Source of the DNA: Ophiura sarsii
Taxonomy: Eukaryota; Echinodermata; Ophiuroidea; Amphilepidida; Ophiuridae
DNA: 64,000 bases
NCBI GenBank assembly: GCA_035610835.1
Contig: CM069453.1
Coordinates: forward strand, 68,512,682-68,576,681
Direction of reading: 5' to 3'
The notes under the pieces are model-generated. The model was not told where the DNA came from. It was given only the letters and a program-made list of their open reading frames with translations, and made no database searches. The position numbers and the translations under genes are program-made. This document shows, in pieces, positions 11,801-26,800 of the stretch; position 1 is the first letter of the stretch, and every line of letters starts with the position of its first letter.

Positions 11801-14800
11801 CGCAGCAAACGGGTGCATTTTGAGATGTTGATGGAATTAGTTATGGAAGAAAGAAAGAAAAAGAAAGACAATATTTTACAGCAATTTTTCTTCATAAAAT
11901 CAGAAAGCAGTATCCATGCAATCTTAACTACTAAGGTATCTTTTTGAAGCATTAAAAAAGCTCCCTTTATTGGTATTATTAACACTTTCCACGCAGCAGA
12001 CGTCTGTAGACGACATTTCCAAAATTTCACAAAACGTTTCAAATATGTCAAACTTATTGAATTTCATTTCCAGATTTGGAATCACCATGAAAAATACATT
12101 AAATAAGTACAAACATGCCTAGTATTTGGTCAGTAATTCTTGGGATAGACTTCGAAAGTTGGGAAAGGTTTCTGAAAAATCTGTTTCGTATACGTTAAAA
12201 CTAATAGGCACGTGGAAAGTGTTAATATCTCATCTTTTCATTTGAGAGACAGCCCCTTATTCTACCAGGTAAAATGCAACTTTCTTATAGGTAAGATGTA
12301 CTTAAATAAATAGCCAATTTATTTTGAAAAAACCCCAGCAATTATCAATGGGTTTAGGGACTGTGGAGTGATAATTGGATTTTGATAAGAACTACAATTC
12401 AGGAAAATTGGTGTTGGAACACAGAGTCCATTTCTCCGCTAATATCCCACATTAGGGGACCATTTTCAAGCGCTGATTTTGCAACAAACTTGTATGGAGA
12501 GCGTGAGCTATCTACTAACTGATATCCCTCCCCCGCCCCCACCAATCAATGTTGAGGGTCCCAACGACCGTGGTTCCGATCAACATTGGACAGGGGGCGT
12601 GGGGGAATGATTTTAACGAGGTCCTCAAAGTGTTCCAACAGTAATTTCTTGGATTGTAGTTACAATAATCCTGCTCAAGTTGAGACTTTTAGTTTTACGC
12701 TTTACTTGTAACTTAATTTTGTTTTTCTAATTTCATTTGATGCGAAACTCATTGTAAATATACCCCAAAGGCCCCATCATAGGATTACTGAAGCAAAATC
12801 GTTTCGACTGTTTGCTGGTACAAAACTAACAGATAAAAGAAAAGAAAATCCATACTCCTTTAAACTCAAATCTATGTCCTTAGCAGAGCCCGTATCTCTT
12901 ACACGGCGCTGACCAGATAACTAACGAGAAAATGGAAATAAAATGCCTTGTTGATTTCCCAGGTTTGCGGGTTTAATGTTTCATTATGATTTATAGGATG
13001 TTGTGAGGCTTTCTCAGCGATGATAAGTCTAGCATCTAATAGGGTTTCTTATATCCTTTTATGGTCTCGTCAAGTTGCCCAGGGCACTGGTAGTGTTACC
13101 AACAAATTGGCACACTTCATTGTAAAAAGTAGCCCAATTTGTTTTTTCACCATTGGCTTTTATGAGGAGAGATTTGAATAGGGCTTCTTCCAGTGAACAG
13201 TACTTCTTGTATATTTCGCTACTTCTGGACAGTAATGCTACTTAACAAGTGCAACATTTATGTCCAATATGTATTTGCAGTGTCCATGCATATGTATACA
13301 TGCCAGTGCCTCACCTCAAGTAAACGCAAGCATTTATGTACTGCAATCAGTGAGCAACGCAGTGACATCACTGCCTCATGATGGAAGTAAAACAAGACTA
13401 TAGTTGAATTGAATTTTTAAAAAACCCATAGAGCAGGGATGATTGCACTATTCTTTACGACAAAGTGTGTGATGTTTAAATGTGCGCCACAGGTGTATGT
13501 GTATTGAATTGGGTATGCTTAGTGAATTTAATGGGTTACTACCTGTATGTTGTGTCCATGATACAATGCGCATTATTTCCTTCAGGTTTTGCCTGTAGTT
13601 ACTAGTAAGCGGGCTGCGGATCAGATCATCTGCTCAAAAGTGAATCCTTCACTCAATTTTCTCTATTTTCTATTTTCTTTCCTGATGTCAAATAAATAAA
13701 TTGGTTTCACCAACTTCATTGACAGATTACCCACAGAGCATGGCCTGCTTTTCAATTTTCAAGAGGTTTTTTTTCCTGTGAATTGAAAAATAAATAATGC
13801 ATTTTACACACATGCGGCAAATTAATATTTTAAAACTGTATCAAGTGTTCTTCTATGCTTAAGTGTTGTTTTACCAAGACATTAATATCAAATAACAATG
13901 AACAAGTAGAGAATTGAGCGTGTGGGATAAAATATCCGGTTTCCGGTTTGTGGGTTGTCAAATTTTGAGATAGACCTAGATAAATTTTGTACCAAAAGTC
14001 AATAATAAATATTCATTGTAAGGAGAAACAGGTGCATCATATTTTCCATACAATTTTTTTCTTCTCTCCATTGAGGTGAATTTTCTTGTTTTACTTTTTT
14101 GAAACAGTGACTACATTTCACATGGGTAAATAAATGTCTCGCTCTATTTATGGATGTTATATATATGCAATTATGTGACATTACTGTTATTAAAATGGAT
14201 GCACAAGATGTAGGACCCCAATTAGTCAAGGACCCATTGGTATGGTATCATGGATCATTAAATAATCATATTGTACATGTTTTAAACAGGGGAGATCTGA
14301 TTCTTCATTCCTCTTCCGTCATAAGACACTGTCAAGCAATCCCATATTTAGCTGGTGTATTTGTGTGCGCTATCATACCACATGTAGATTTAAACTGTTG
14401 AAATATTTAGCCTTTTTGATCGAATTTCCGCTCAGTTGGAAATCATAGATGATACCACTTGTACCATGATAGAGCAGAAGCACATCGTCGCTGTTCTGTC
14501 AAAACCTTGTATCTGTGGCCCTTCAGCATGTATAAAGTAATACTTCCTATGTATATAACCTTTGGGTAGTCTGCTCTGAACATGTTCAAGGGCCAAAAAC
14601 ACATCTACTAAAACCTTGTATTTGCGGTTTATCCTTGGTGTAAGAATGCATGAAATTAGCCTAACACAAAATCTTTTATGAACGGTTTAAAGGATTATAC
14701 AGCTTTATTCAGGAATAACGTCTTAACTCTAGCCTAATTCATGAATATCTTACACCACGGATACATCACTTGCCTCTGAACATGTTTAAAGCAACACTTC

Positions 14801-17800
14801 CTATGCATAACCGTTGGGCAGTTTTACTTTATACATGCTGAAGGGCCAGGAAAACGTAAGAGGTTTTGACAGAACAGCGACGGGATTAAAACTGTAGTGG
14901 GGATTGGAAATGAAGGAACAGATGGGATTATATGATGCGATTCTGTCAGCAAACTTCACACTGAATGTTGTAAAATGAGATTCATCAGGTGTGTGATGCA
15001 AAGTCATCTATCTTTAGTCATATTCTCTTCCCAGAGATTGGACACAGCATCATCAATGCTTCATTTACATGGCAGTAACTATTGCAGTCATACTGTATAT
15101 TTATTACCTATCTACCTAAGGCTATCGATATGTCAATCTTCTCCCCCGGTGCAACATCAAATGACAAGTTTGAGTAAATCTAACAGGATTCTTACACTTA
15201 TGATTCTGATATACTGGACACTTGGACAGACCAGTCCTGTTATCAAACTAGTCCTTGGCAGTTGATTGCTTGAACTGTTTTTAAAAGACGTCAATATTTC
15301 TCAAAAATCTATCAACATTTTTGAGTGTGGCAAACATTCCCCTCAAACATAATGAGTGTCCAATCACTTTTGAGTACCAGAAGAAGACATACCCCAACTG
15401 CTCATCCCTTCCCCAACTGCTCATCCCTTCCCCAACTGCTCATCCCTTCCCCAACTGCTCATCCCTTCCCCAACTGCTCATCCCTTCCCCAACTGCTCAT
15501 CCCTTCCCCAACTGCTCATCCCTTCCCCAACTGCTCATCCCTTCCCCAACTGCTCATCCCTTCCCCAACTGCTCATCCCTTCCCCAACTGCTCATCCCTT
15601 CCCCAGCTTGTATTTCCATATCAAAATAATAACCCTTGACAGTGATATATTATATCTTCAAAAATATTTCAACTCTATACTCTCAAATTTCATTTGCTAA
15701 TGCATTTTGATGTTGTCACTTTCAGATATTTGATGGAAATTGGGATACGCAAACCATCAAAACCGTTCATCTGAGTCCCGTCGTCATAGCTAACAAGATC
15801 AGAATTGTGCCAGTGGTAGAGGTGGTCACACAAGTATGCATGAGAGTAGAGTTTTACGGCTGCAGTTGGCAAGGTATGTATTTAAAGGTGGATGTTCCGA
15901 TCTCGGCACATCGCATGTCATTCTGCGAAGTCATTCACCAACAGATTGTCAAACACAGTATTCAGTGAGCTACATGGGCTGTACATAGGCCCAAGAGCAC
16001 CCACAGCTGATACCAACAACTAGTCAACACCAACCCATTGTATATAAATGTATATATGTTCTACGCAACCGTTGCTGTGCACATTATTTTGGTTAGTTCA
16101 TCATATGATGGGAGTTTTTACGTTGATTTTTATTGAGTTGTTGTAATACTACACCGGACGTGATGTTTTACAAAGCTTGGTGCGATACCTTATTAATAAG
16201 GTCTTTCAAGAATATCTTCAGATTCAGAGATGTCACAAAATAGACAACGATGGCGCTCCATAATATAATAATAATAAATAGGCTCTTATATAGCGCAGAA
16301 ATACCAGCAAAGGCCTCTAGGCGCTTTACAATCAAAAAACAGAAACAAGCAATAACAAGCAATAAAAAAACAACTACACATTAAAAAACCTGACATAATA
16401 ATGCACATTGATAAATAAAACAAAGCATTAAAAATGAGTGGACCGGCACTCAACAAGATCTATACAAAAATAAAAACATGATAATCATCATCAATAGGGT
16501 CACAAAGAATCAGCCATGATACATAGAAAGACGACGTTCTGAACACTTTAGCTTTTTTTTGTCCATCAACATATTTTGATATCAGAAGAAACCCCATATT
16601 TTCCTCATTATTTCTGTAAAATATTTGGCGCAAGATATGGTCCATTTAGACGTTATAAGCCAAAATGCAGTGAATTACTGCCAAAGGTGGTTAACCACCT
16701 GGCTAGTTTGTGTACTACTCAATGGGCAAATTTCATGTCGCCTTGTGCTTCTAAAAGCAACTCAAACTTTAGAATATGACTATTTTAAGGATGACCCTTC
16801 ATGTAGAATAGAAAACATCAAGAAACTTGGAGTATTTTCGAGCACCGAGAGATAAAAAACATATATTTCTCGCCAATTTGAAACCGCTGAAATTATAGCG
16901 TAGAAATGGTCAATCGAAAAACACACAACACATGTTTCCACCAATGCATATGTTAGGCAAGGTTGTTTTTGCAATGGATAAACCTGACCCTCACATTTCA
17001 CTTGTCCATTTGATACCAAACAAATTATAGCTGAGATGGCTGGTATATCTTGTTAATTTCCCTCAAAGCCACTAGATAGCGTATTTCTAGTACAGACACT
17101 GTTGGTCCAGGGGAATGAGCTCCACACTCATAATCAGAAGGTTGTGAGTTTAAGCCAAAGTGTTGTGTCCTTGGCAGGGCCTGCAAGGGAAATTCGACGA
17201 AGTTGGATTTCCCGCTGCTTTAGCGGTGGATGGGGTGTCTGAGATGGCTGCCCCCTTCAGAAGCTTAAGCTTTTTGGAAAATGAAGGTCCGATTGATGCC
17301 ATGGTGCATCATTTTATGTAATATTGGCTGTATAGTGCCTATTACTCAAAAAAAATCTATAAATAATCTATAAAAATAAATTTAAAAAAAACATTTTTTT
17401 CGGGGGGGGGGGGGGGGGGGGGATTTCCCGTGAGATGGCAACCTTTCCCGGCAAGGAGCTTGCCATTTTGCCCTCTTTTTCCTGCCCTGGTCCTTGGGCT
17501 AGACACTTTACCGCACTTGCCACTCTCCACCCAGGTGTGATAATGGGTAGCTGTCTGGTGATAATTATCACAATCTAAGCGTCTGATAGGAATACACGCT
17601 ATTATCAGTATTTGTATGATATGCAGCAAAACCTAAGTGAAGCAAACTGATTCTGATGTATCCTATAGTGGCAGTGGATTAAATGTATGCCCTTTGAGCA
17701 TAATTATTGGAAAAGCGCTGCATAATAATTGGAAAAGCGCTGCATAATAATTGGAAAAGCGCTGTATAAAAACTTTTGGTTTTTTTCCAATACTTGTATG

Positions 17801-20800
17801 AAGAGCCAGTGAATGGTGATACAAATGTACTTTAGAAACTGTCGTAAACTGTGTTATTAATCATTACATTACTAAATATGTTTGTTACGTCCAGATCACT
17901 TGGTGTCCTACTCCATGCCAGAGCCAGACGTACGACCGGGTTATGCTTTTGACGATGATATGTACGACGGTTCCGCTACCGGTGGCGAACTCATCAATGG
18001 TTTAGGACAGCTTACAGATGGTCTCATTGGCCACTCAAACTACCGGCTCACGCCGGCCAATGTAGAGCCAGGATATGAGTGGGTCGGCTGGAAGAACAAC
18101 ACACATCCCAATCCGGAATTAAGATTTGAATTTGACCAGCAGCGGAACTTCTCCGCGGTCAAGTTCTATTTCAATAATTTTTATAGCAAAGACGTTGAAT
18201 TGCCAAAGGTGGCTGAGATTGTGTTTGGGCTCGAGGACGGCCTGTACTCACGGACATCGATAGTGCATAATATACGTCAAGACAGCACTCACGACAATGC
18301 AAGATGGGTGACCATAAACCTTGAGAGACGTATCGCACAGTTTATCAAGTGCACGATACGTCATAGAAACACATGGATTTTGATAAGTGAAATTTCCTTT
18401 GAATCAGGTAAGTTTTGAGCAGTGTTTGTAAACAGTATATCGTGTCGCTTTTCGTAGTCAGTTTTGTTATAGATTAATGTGTAAACATTAACATCACACT
18501 AGCATGCTTTATAGACCTAGTATTATAGATGTAGTGTAGTTTATAACATTTTACCATAGGGTGGATCAAATGCATCCCCTTGTATAGACAATGTCACCTT
18601 GTATAGACGAATGTTTATTGTCTATCAAACAAAAGCTTGCTTGCCGATGTCCGCGCGAATTGCCTGCTAAATTAAATCTTGCCTGCCGGTATGTGCGCGC
18701 ATTCGATGGGGTGTCCAAACCATACACTAAACCAATCCACCATTTGTCAATGCAACAGTCGATGCATGCTCCCCCCATGCATGGACCGGAACCGGGCATT
18801 AACATTGTTGATCAACAAGAGGTGACATGGTCTATAACGTGAGAGTCATTCAAAAAGTTCTATCATTACTCTTGTAACTTATCTAATTAGGATTTCCAAT
18901 GTGATTAAGCCCTATGACAATTTCAGCAAATATATATCTTAATATACCCGGAATTTCAGGTCAAAATGACTGAAATACTAGAGGTATGAAAATTGGGGTG
19001 GAACGTTTTGAACGACCCTTGCATATTTTGCCTATATTGAGAATATTGTCACTTATATTATAGAGGATATGATAGATGACTCTAGCTAAAGCTTTACATG
19101 TGATAATGTTAGGGGTGAGGGGTAGAGTAACATCAAACATTTCTTATGTGTGTAGTATAGCATATCTTTTAGCTCATACAATGTTTTTGATCGCTTTTTT
19201 AGTATTTGTAACAACAGTTTTAAAACATTCCATATTGAGAATTTTAAGGGGACATATTTTTGAATAGAATAATGTATAAATATTGCATTTGGGTGTACAT
19301 GTATATTTTCATATCAAATATGATCTATATAACAGGATAGGTGTTGTTCATAATAGAAAATTTATGTTAGAAGATTTCACTCATTATATTATTTTATATA
19401 GATTATTTCATAAAGAATATTTCATAGAGAATATTTCTTCAGAATTTCAAATAGAATAAGTTTAAGTATGGTACAGTGAACAAAACCTTCCAATACTTCA
19501 TCACCATAATTTATATTGCCGATTTGATAAATCTGTTGATTTTGCCAGTCAATTATGCCAATTAGCCGTAAGCGCCAAATTTCACACATCAAATTTCAGA
19601 TTTTAATGTCCAAACTAAAATAACTGACCATTAGCAATATCCCTAGGTAACTAAATTCACTCAGTCAACATAATTACCAAATCAGTTACAAATCAAAAGT
19701 AGTACTTATTTATATACTTGCTTGTAGCTGTATCTGAAGTGTAGATACGGTGTAGCGTGTCCAAATCGATTTAAGTAAACGCTCCTTTGTAATATTAATG
19801 CTTAAAATGTCATTAAGCGTTTGAATTTCATCAAACGATTGTATTAAGTGTCGTTTTAAGGAAAGAATAACAATTCCATAAGTGACAGACGTCGTATACT
19901 AATTGTTGTATGCAAAAATCCAATCTACGTCGTTTCAAATGTCAATGTATACAAGATGCTCTATGTGTGTAGTATATGTGGATGTTTCCAATCAAGATAG
20001 CATAGCTATGTTGGTGTAATAGCCCTGACGACCGTAGTGTTTTTTCTAACTAGTAACACTTTGTGTATGTGTAAACTTTATAGTTTCTAATAGAAACACT
20101 TTTTGTGTCCTTTCATAAAGCTTCTTTATGGGAGAACCCAGCAGGTACGTTTCACACTCAGCTTATCTTATGTATATGTGATAGCTATGTGATAGCTGTG
20201 TGATAGCTGTGTGATAATTGCTATAGTTTTATTAATGCGATATATATGATCTATTTACCTGCTCATTCATCCCAATAATGACCTCACAATCCGCAGCATT
20301 GAAGTCCATATTTGATCATGATAGAATGATTTTGAACTTTGAAAAAAGATGTCTTGATTATCTTCAATATCGAGACAATCGATGTATTATCAGATCACTT
20401 AAAAATAAAAATAAAAATAATAATAATTATTATTCATACTCGTGTTATCTCGTATCCGCCAACGGCCAACATTGACATGCCAAAGTACAACGATGGGAGT
20501 ATAAACCAAAAATATGATCTTCATTCCAAAATAACACCAAAAGAGATACATATATGGAAAATGGAATCATTCTATTTGAGATAATGTGGATTTTGCTACC
20601 ACTACCAACCCCCCTCAATTTTACAATTTTTCAGTTGATAGCAAATATGTGATTACAAACAAGATGCATCCGTCATTCATTTTGCACTGAATGTTGTCAC
20701 ACTTTGTGACTCGATGTCAAATGCTGTTTTTAAAAGAAAATGGGAAATATAACAGAGTGTGCTACTTACTGGTAATAAGTCACGGGATGTGTATAATTTG

Positions 20801-23800
20801 GAATGTTGCACTCAGATGCATATTTTGTCATCAATGTTGGAGTGCAATCCTGATTGATATTGTGCTAAGTGTGTTTGTGCCAAAGTTTCTGCCCATGTCA
20901 AAATTGCATAAATAGTTTCTCAACAATATTCTTTGAGGGGAGTTTGACATAACCGCATGTCTGTTTGATTGTTTGCGCCATGTGTATCTACAGCGAGCCC
21001 TTAAACATAACTCCCAGGGCATGTTTTTTGGAATATAACTAACAGGGGAGAATAACGGGTTAAATTGAGGAGGAAATATGAGGCCGCGTCAGCGCCGGGG
21101 ATCGAACCCAGGTTGCCCGTGTGTAAGTTCGGCACCAAACTGACAGCGCCACGGAGTCAGCTGCAAAACCGTAAGATTTTCCAGTCCTTTTGATAGCCCG
21201 CCTGGTCGCCCCATGAGATAGACTGGGCAAGCACGCGCTACCAGCACCTAGTGTTGTGATTTGTAGTATTGAGGAAGATTAAGGTCAAAAGACAGTGTGA
21301 ATTCTTACAGTACCTTAAATTGTTTTCATGTACAAATACAAAAGAAAGATGTTACTGACTGCAACATTCCAAGTTTATTTCAATTGGTGACTACTAATGA
21401 ATAGAATTGCTGTGGTGTGTGTGTGTCCATGCAAACATTTGTTATGCTATAGCTTTCCTTTTCCAATGTTGGAAAATATGATTATTTAATCAGATACTAT
21501 TTTCAAATCTACTTTTATGTTTTCTTTTTTAAATTGCGAATAGGATAAAGACTTCCAGAATGATTTCATTTTTTGTGATTAATGAAAAACACAGTCAAAA
21601 TGATATAACCAAATGCAATTAAAAAGCACTTGCAAGTGGAATCAACTTTATTGAAATAAATGAGAAAAACCTTTTTCGATATAAAAGCAACAGTAACATT
21701 TATTAGATATGGTTTATACCTGATCAGCACTTAGATATATTGCACCTCTTCCAAATATGAACAGATTGTTTCAGATCATCGATGAAATCCTACATGGTAC
21801 CCTACAACCTCATCCTCAGAGTCACGATGAGGTGTAATGTAACAAGTACTCCATGGTTTACATTGAGGATATGAAGCGCTCTAGATTCCCTCAATACTGG
21901 CTTCGAAACATACCCCTCCTCTTTGCTGTTTGGGTTTAGGGTGATAGGCCTGTGACCAGAACTTTGGGGAAATAATGGGCACTGTTTCTCATCCAACCGT
22001 GTAGTATTTGTGTAATACCAGGCAATATATCCCATCAGAAATACATCTTTGATCACTATAGCCATGGGATAAAAGGCATTAATGCTTATGTATACCGGTG
22101 AAAACCAAGGAAAATTAATGCCGCTAAACTATTTATTATATTACAATTCGTAAAGCACTCAATTGTCCAATTATCTGTTTCTTTGCATACTCTCAAATAG
22201 TTCAAATTTAAAAGAAAGTGTTTATTTACACAACAAATTGTTCTCATAATATGGTGACATTACAATATCTATGTTTTACGGTATGTTTGTCCATGTGTTC
22301 AAATCTCATAAATGATCAATATCTTTCAAAAGTTCAACCTTTTAAAAAACAAAGAGTTCTGAATATAAGTGTGCACAGCATGGCTTATTACAACACATAT
22401 ACACGCTCTTTTTGTAAAAGAAAGAGTTCATTTAAAAAGCACTGCCATACGTGTGATGTTCTAATTCACATTAATTAAGCTGTTGACAGCATGGCCTTTA
22501 GCCTATTTGTGATTTAGTATAACTTGCTTATCGCAGTGTCTGCAAAAAGGTTGTATCTGCAATAGTGTCTGCAAAACGGTTGTATCTGCAGTAGCTACCT
22601 GGTGTTATGCTTTAATTTCCACATTCATGGTGACACAATAGGTTATTTACAAGTCATCGACTAGGCAGCTCTTTGCGGATATGTCCTTTTTGCATGGCAC
22701 TGGATATGTTGACCACCTGACATAGTTGCATGCATGGCTAATAGATTTGATGTGTTTGTGCTTTTTTCCCTTCTGTTTGTCCGCTTCTACACTATATCTC
22801 TCTATATGCAGAGCCGGTTATGCGCACTGTAGATCCAAACGACCGAGACTATCTCGCTTATCCTACTACTATTCAGCCTGTTGTGGGATCCAAAGGTATG
22901 TCATAGAGGGGACAGGGATGAGGGATATTGTGATGGGGGGGGGGGGGGGGGGAGGGGGAATCAGATCCAAAGGTATGTCATTGAGGGGACAGGGGATTGA
23001 TATTGTGATGAGGGGGGAGGGTGTAAAAGGGAGGGGGAATCAGAGTGCGGCGTGGTGGTGGTAGGGGGTGGTTTGAGTGGGGCGTGGTCGTTGTGATTCA
23101 GTGAAATCAACCTGTAACAGAATTTATGTTTGAAGTGGAATTTTTAGGTGTAACATTCCCACACCTATTTTCCATACAAAAACCAAAATGTAATACAGTT
23201 CTCAAAAAAAGTAAATTACCAGGTAATAAATATGCTCCAAAACTATAGCTCAACTTGAGACTTGGGTCAGGTCAGAGCAATCGAAACAATGTTTTAAGAA
23301 AAAAAGAACCAAATTTGAGTTGCAGTTGGTATCAGTTATTTATTATTGTACAACTCGGTAGCATAGAGTATTTGAATGGAAAGTGAGAAAATCAGATATT
23401 ACCAAGTTTATTTGCCACAAAATGTGCCTTTAAACATATCTTTGTAAAGGGTTGGGAGGTTTGTCATAAGAGAGTGTACTAAGGCAGAGTTGCCTATTTG
23501 AAATGGCAAGACAGTGACAAGCTGGCACTAAATTATTGGGTGCATTCCAAATACATCAGCTTCAAATATGCTCGGTTGGGTTATTAAAGTTTTGTGTTCA
23601 GACATGGCAATGTAGTGTAAACAGAAAACTTGGGCTTTAGGGTAGTGTTGGGGCTATGTTGAAATGAAGTCATATAATTTACAATTACGTGCTGCTATAT
23701 AAAAAGATATTTTTATTGGGTCATGTTGGGAAATGTTAGATAAACCTTGGTAGGATTTCAGGGCCGAATCGCTTATTTAATTCCAAAAATCCCAATATCT

Positions 23801-26800
23801 GCTGCTGTATGGCATATTTATTGTATTAGGCGACAAGAAACCCTGTTCTTACAGCCAAACGGACCTCTCAGGTAGTTAGGTGTTTTTTGTTGCTGTTTTT
23901 TCTTCAAAAATTTCAGGACATTTTGTTGAATTTTCAAAATATTTTTTCCAAAATTATTCAAAAACAAAATAAATAAATAAAAACAATGTGCAAATATGTT
24001 CCATTTTGTTTTGAAAATGTGAGCAAATGGGTCAGTCAGTTGGACCTGTAGAACAGTTGTTTCTCCTATGTCGCCTTATGGTAAATACAATCTAGCCATT
24101 TATATAACAATAAAGCTTGTGGCATTGCAAATACTGCAGTTGAGCATAACAGGAGAAAAGTAATAGGGCAATCTGTCCAATAATCCTTGTATTTTCTGTG
24201 GCTTAAAAAAAACCTGGGGTCTACCTGTCTATCTTACAGTGGTTCTGATTGGTTTATTACAAGATGTACTCATATGAATAGCCAATTCAAATGCAGCTTG
24301 TAAAATGTTTCACTCCCATCTTTATCATGGATACAATTGTTCTAACAATGTCTCTCATTGGTGAAATAAATGATGTATCCATCTTTGAACCAATCGGCCG
24401 GTAGTTCTCAGGGGGTTAAGCCTTAATTGCCAAATGATTCCAAGTAGACAGACAATTGACCTTGTAATCATTTGACTCTCGATTTGGATGGTGGGCAAAC
24501 ATGTACACATACGAGTCGTACATTCAAGCTTGGGATTTGTACTAATTATCAAGGAGCACCCACTACTAATCATAATAGTCATAACTAAAATATATGTCCA
24601 GTTGCTTATCAATTTTAGTGTTATACACTCTTAAAACAATTGGGTAAAATTATGCCCAAAACCTGAAAAACCAGGGTCAATATTTGACCTTGGTTCTACC
24701 ACAAAGTGGTTAAAATTGTTAGTTGGTTGTGCGCAAAAGTGCAAAAGTGACGCTGTGCTTAGTCAATTTTTAAAAAAGTTTTTTAACCACTGGAAGAGTT
24801 TTTGAAATATTAACCAAATATAATCAATTGCAAACATTTGTAACTATAGCATACCCAAGACATATTGGTCATTGTACTACACTTTGCATATATAAGATTG
24901 TTTTTTGTTTAAGTTCCATTTATTCTTAAGCTTACTGACAACACCCTTAATTTACCCCACTAGCCTGCTGCATGTAATACACTGATGAATTGCAGAGTTC
25001 ACTAGCAGCAAATCTAGTCAATAATTGTAAATGTGCAAAAATGAGTCCCCTATAACACACCGTTTAGCATTGCCCTCAAACACCCCATGCCTCCCTGCTT
25101 ATAAAGCTCAGCAGACGCTTCTCATTTGGCAGATGACCATGTCCCCTGAATCAAAGTAATAAGCAACTGCATACAAATACACAGCCAATTTCTTATGCCT
25201 GGTACCATGGTCACTCTGCTGTTGTACCTGTAAGGGTACTGTATGCCCAGTATGCATATGGGTATTGTTAATGTACCAGTGAAGTACCACCAATACAGCT
25301 GCACAGTACCAGTAACTCTGCTGTGTAAAGTGTGCGGCTACTTTGGTTGTACCGCACAGGTACTGTACAGTTCCCATACAGGTACTGGGCATACAATACC
25401 TTTACAGGTACTGGCAGTTGCGAATGGTGATGTCGGGTATAAGAAATTGGCTTTGTACAATCAACACACGTCCATAGCAATTATGTTGGACTTACACAAG
25501 TCATCGACAGAATGAAGCATATCAAAACAGGTTATAAGATAAAACTTGTATCAAGACTAGTGTTTATGTTGTATTTAGCAATATTCTTCTCATAAAGATT
25601 TGTGTGCAAAGCTCAAAATTTGTTTTTGCTTCCTTTGGTGTGTGTTCCCTTGTCTGAAAATAATGTTTTACCGCTTTCTTAAAAATGTACACGATGCTCA
25701 AAATTAAAAAATATGATGACTAAAATATTGTAAAATTAATAATGTAAAATGTATTGCTAAGCTTTATGTGCTCCCACTTGGGTCATTGCCTACCTTCCTA
25801 AAATTAGATAATAATCTCAAATATCTTTCAAAATATTTAAAACTTTCAATATTGTATGTTGGATCCTGCTTAATAAAATCAGTCACGTTTGTGCTCCCCA
25901 ATTGCTCAAATGTTATATTATTATTCCTTTCCATATCATCTTTCACTACTACCTTGGATACAGAAGTATTTGCAATGCATATAAAGGGTAAAATAACATG
26001 GATATAGTTCACATTTTCCTATGCCCAGACTATTTCCAACCAGTTCATGATTGGCCTTTTAATATTTTGTCTCGCGTTTCATTATAATTGAACGTGACAG
26101 GTGTTTTTTTCCTCCCAATACTGTAAGGATAATAATCCACCTTGATATTGTACCTATACGTGCTATACCTGTCTTGTCTGCACCTGTGTCTGCGTAGTAA
26201 TAAGGTTGGAACTCGTACCCCATACGTTGTTTTCAATTGCGACTTGAGTTTGGGGTGCCATCATAAGCGCATACTCCAGTAATATTAGGGGCTGTTGGGG
26301 TTTTGTTGTGTATTGATAGTGTTTCTTCGTACCCCTGCAGTCTGCATTCACCTCTGTGTTCGTACCCCATACATTGTTTTCAATTGCGACTTGAGTTTGG
26401 GGTGCCATCATAAGCGCATACTCCAGTAATATTAGGGGCTGTTTGGGTTTTGTTGTGTATTGATAGTGTTTCTTCGTACCCCTGCAGTCTGCATTCACCT
26501 CTGTGTTCGTACCCCATACATTGTTTTCAATTGCGACTTGAGTTTGGGGTGCCATCATAGCGCATACTCCAGTAATATTAGAGGCTGTTGGGGTTTTGTT
26601 GTGTATTGATAGTGTTTCTTCGTACCCCTGCAGTCTGCATTCACCTCTGTGTTGTGTTGTGTTCTATTTTGTTTGGATCTGCCATCGTATTGCTGGGGCC
26701 TAAATCGAGGACAGGTGGGGATTTTAATAGGGGGATGTCCTAAGAAATTGGGAATAATTATGTAATTCACATTCGCTCTTCACATTGTACGCCTCGCACT

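Larger units (their letters stand above)
11042..15725 (+). other. DDR intron 3
   Basis: 4684 bases, GT..AG. Contains a TTAA-flanked MITE (11983-12221), a nested MITE pair (14487-14881) and a 19-base minisatellite (15392-15605). The 157-codon - strand ORF at 11578-12051 runs into the MITE and shows no family motif. The rest is plain AT-rich sequence. Confidence 0.85.
15874..17894 (+). other. DDR intron 4
   Basis: 2021 bases, GT..AG. Contains a short retroelement tail (16260-16335) and a SINE with a G tract inside (17095-17770). ORFs at 16460-17019 show no family features. Confidence 0.85.

Noticed and set aside
11578..12051. 157-codon - strand ORF with a hydrophobic stretch
   Set aside because: It overlaps a TTAA-flanked MITE and has no recognised family. 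The hydrophobic run is what AT-rich sequence often gives.
15321..15639. Two overlapping ORFs of 102 and 104 codons encoding Pro/Ser/Cys-rich repeats
   Set aside because: They are produced by the 19-base minisatellite, which is open in these frames; there is no start context or flanking coding sequence.
22726..23064. 112-codon ORF covering exon 6
   Set aside because: It is in a different frame from the DDR reading and runs through the donor and G run; the phase-1 reading of exon 6 is the supported one.
26163..26770. - strand ORFs with 49-residue repeats
   Set aside because: The period of the 147-base satellite is a multiple of three, so an ORF appears by arithmetic; one unit has a frameshift and no domain is recognisable.
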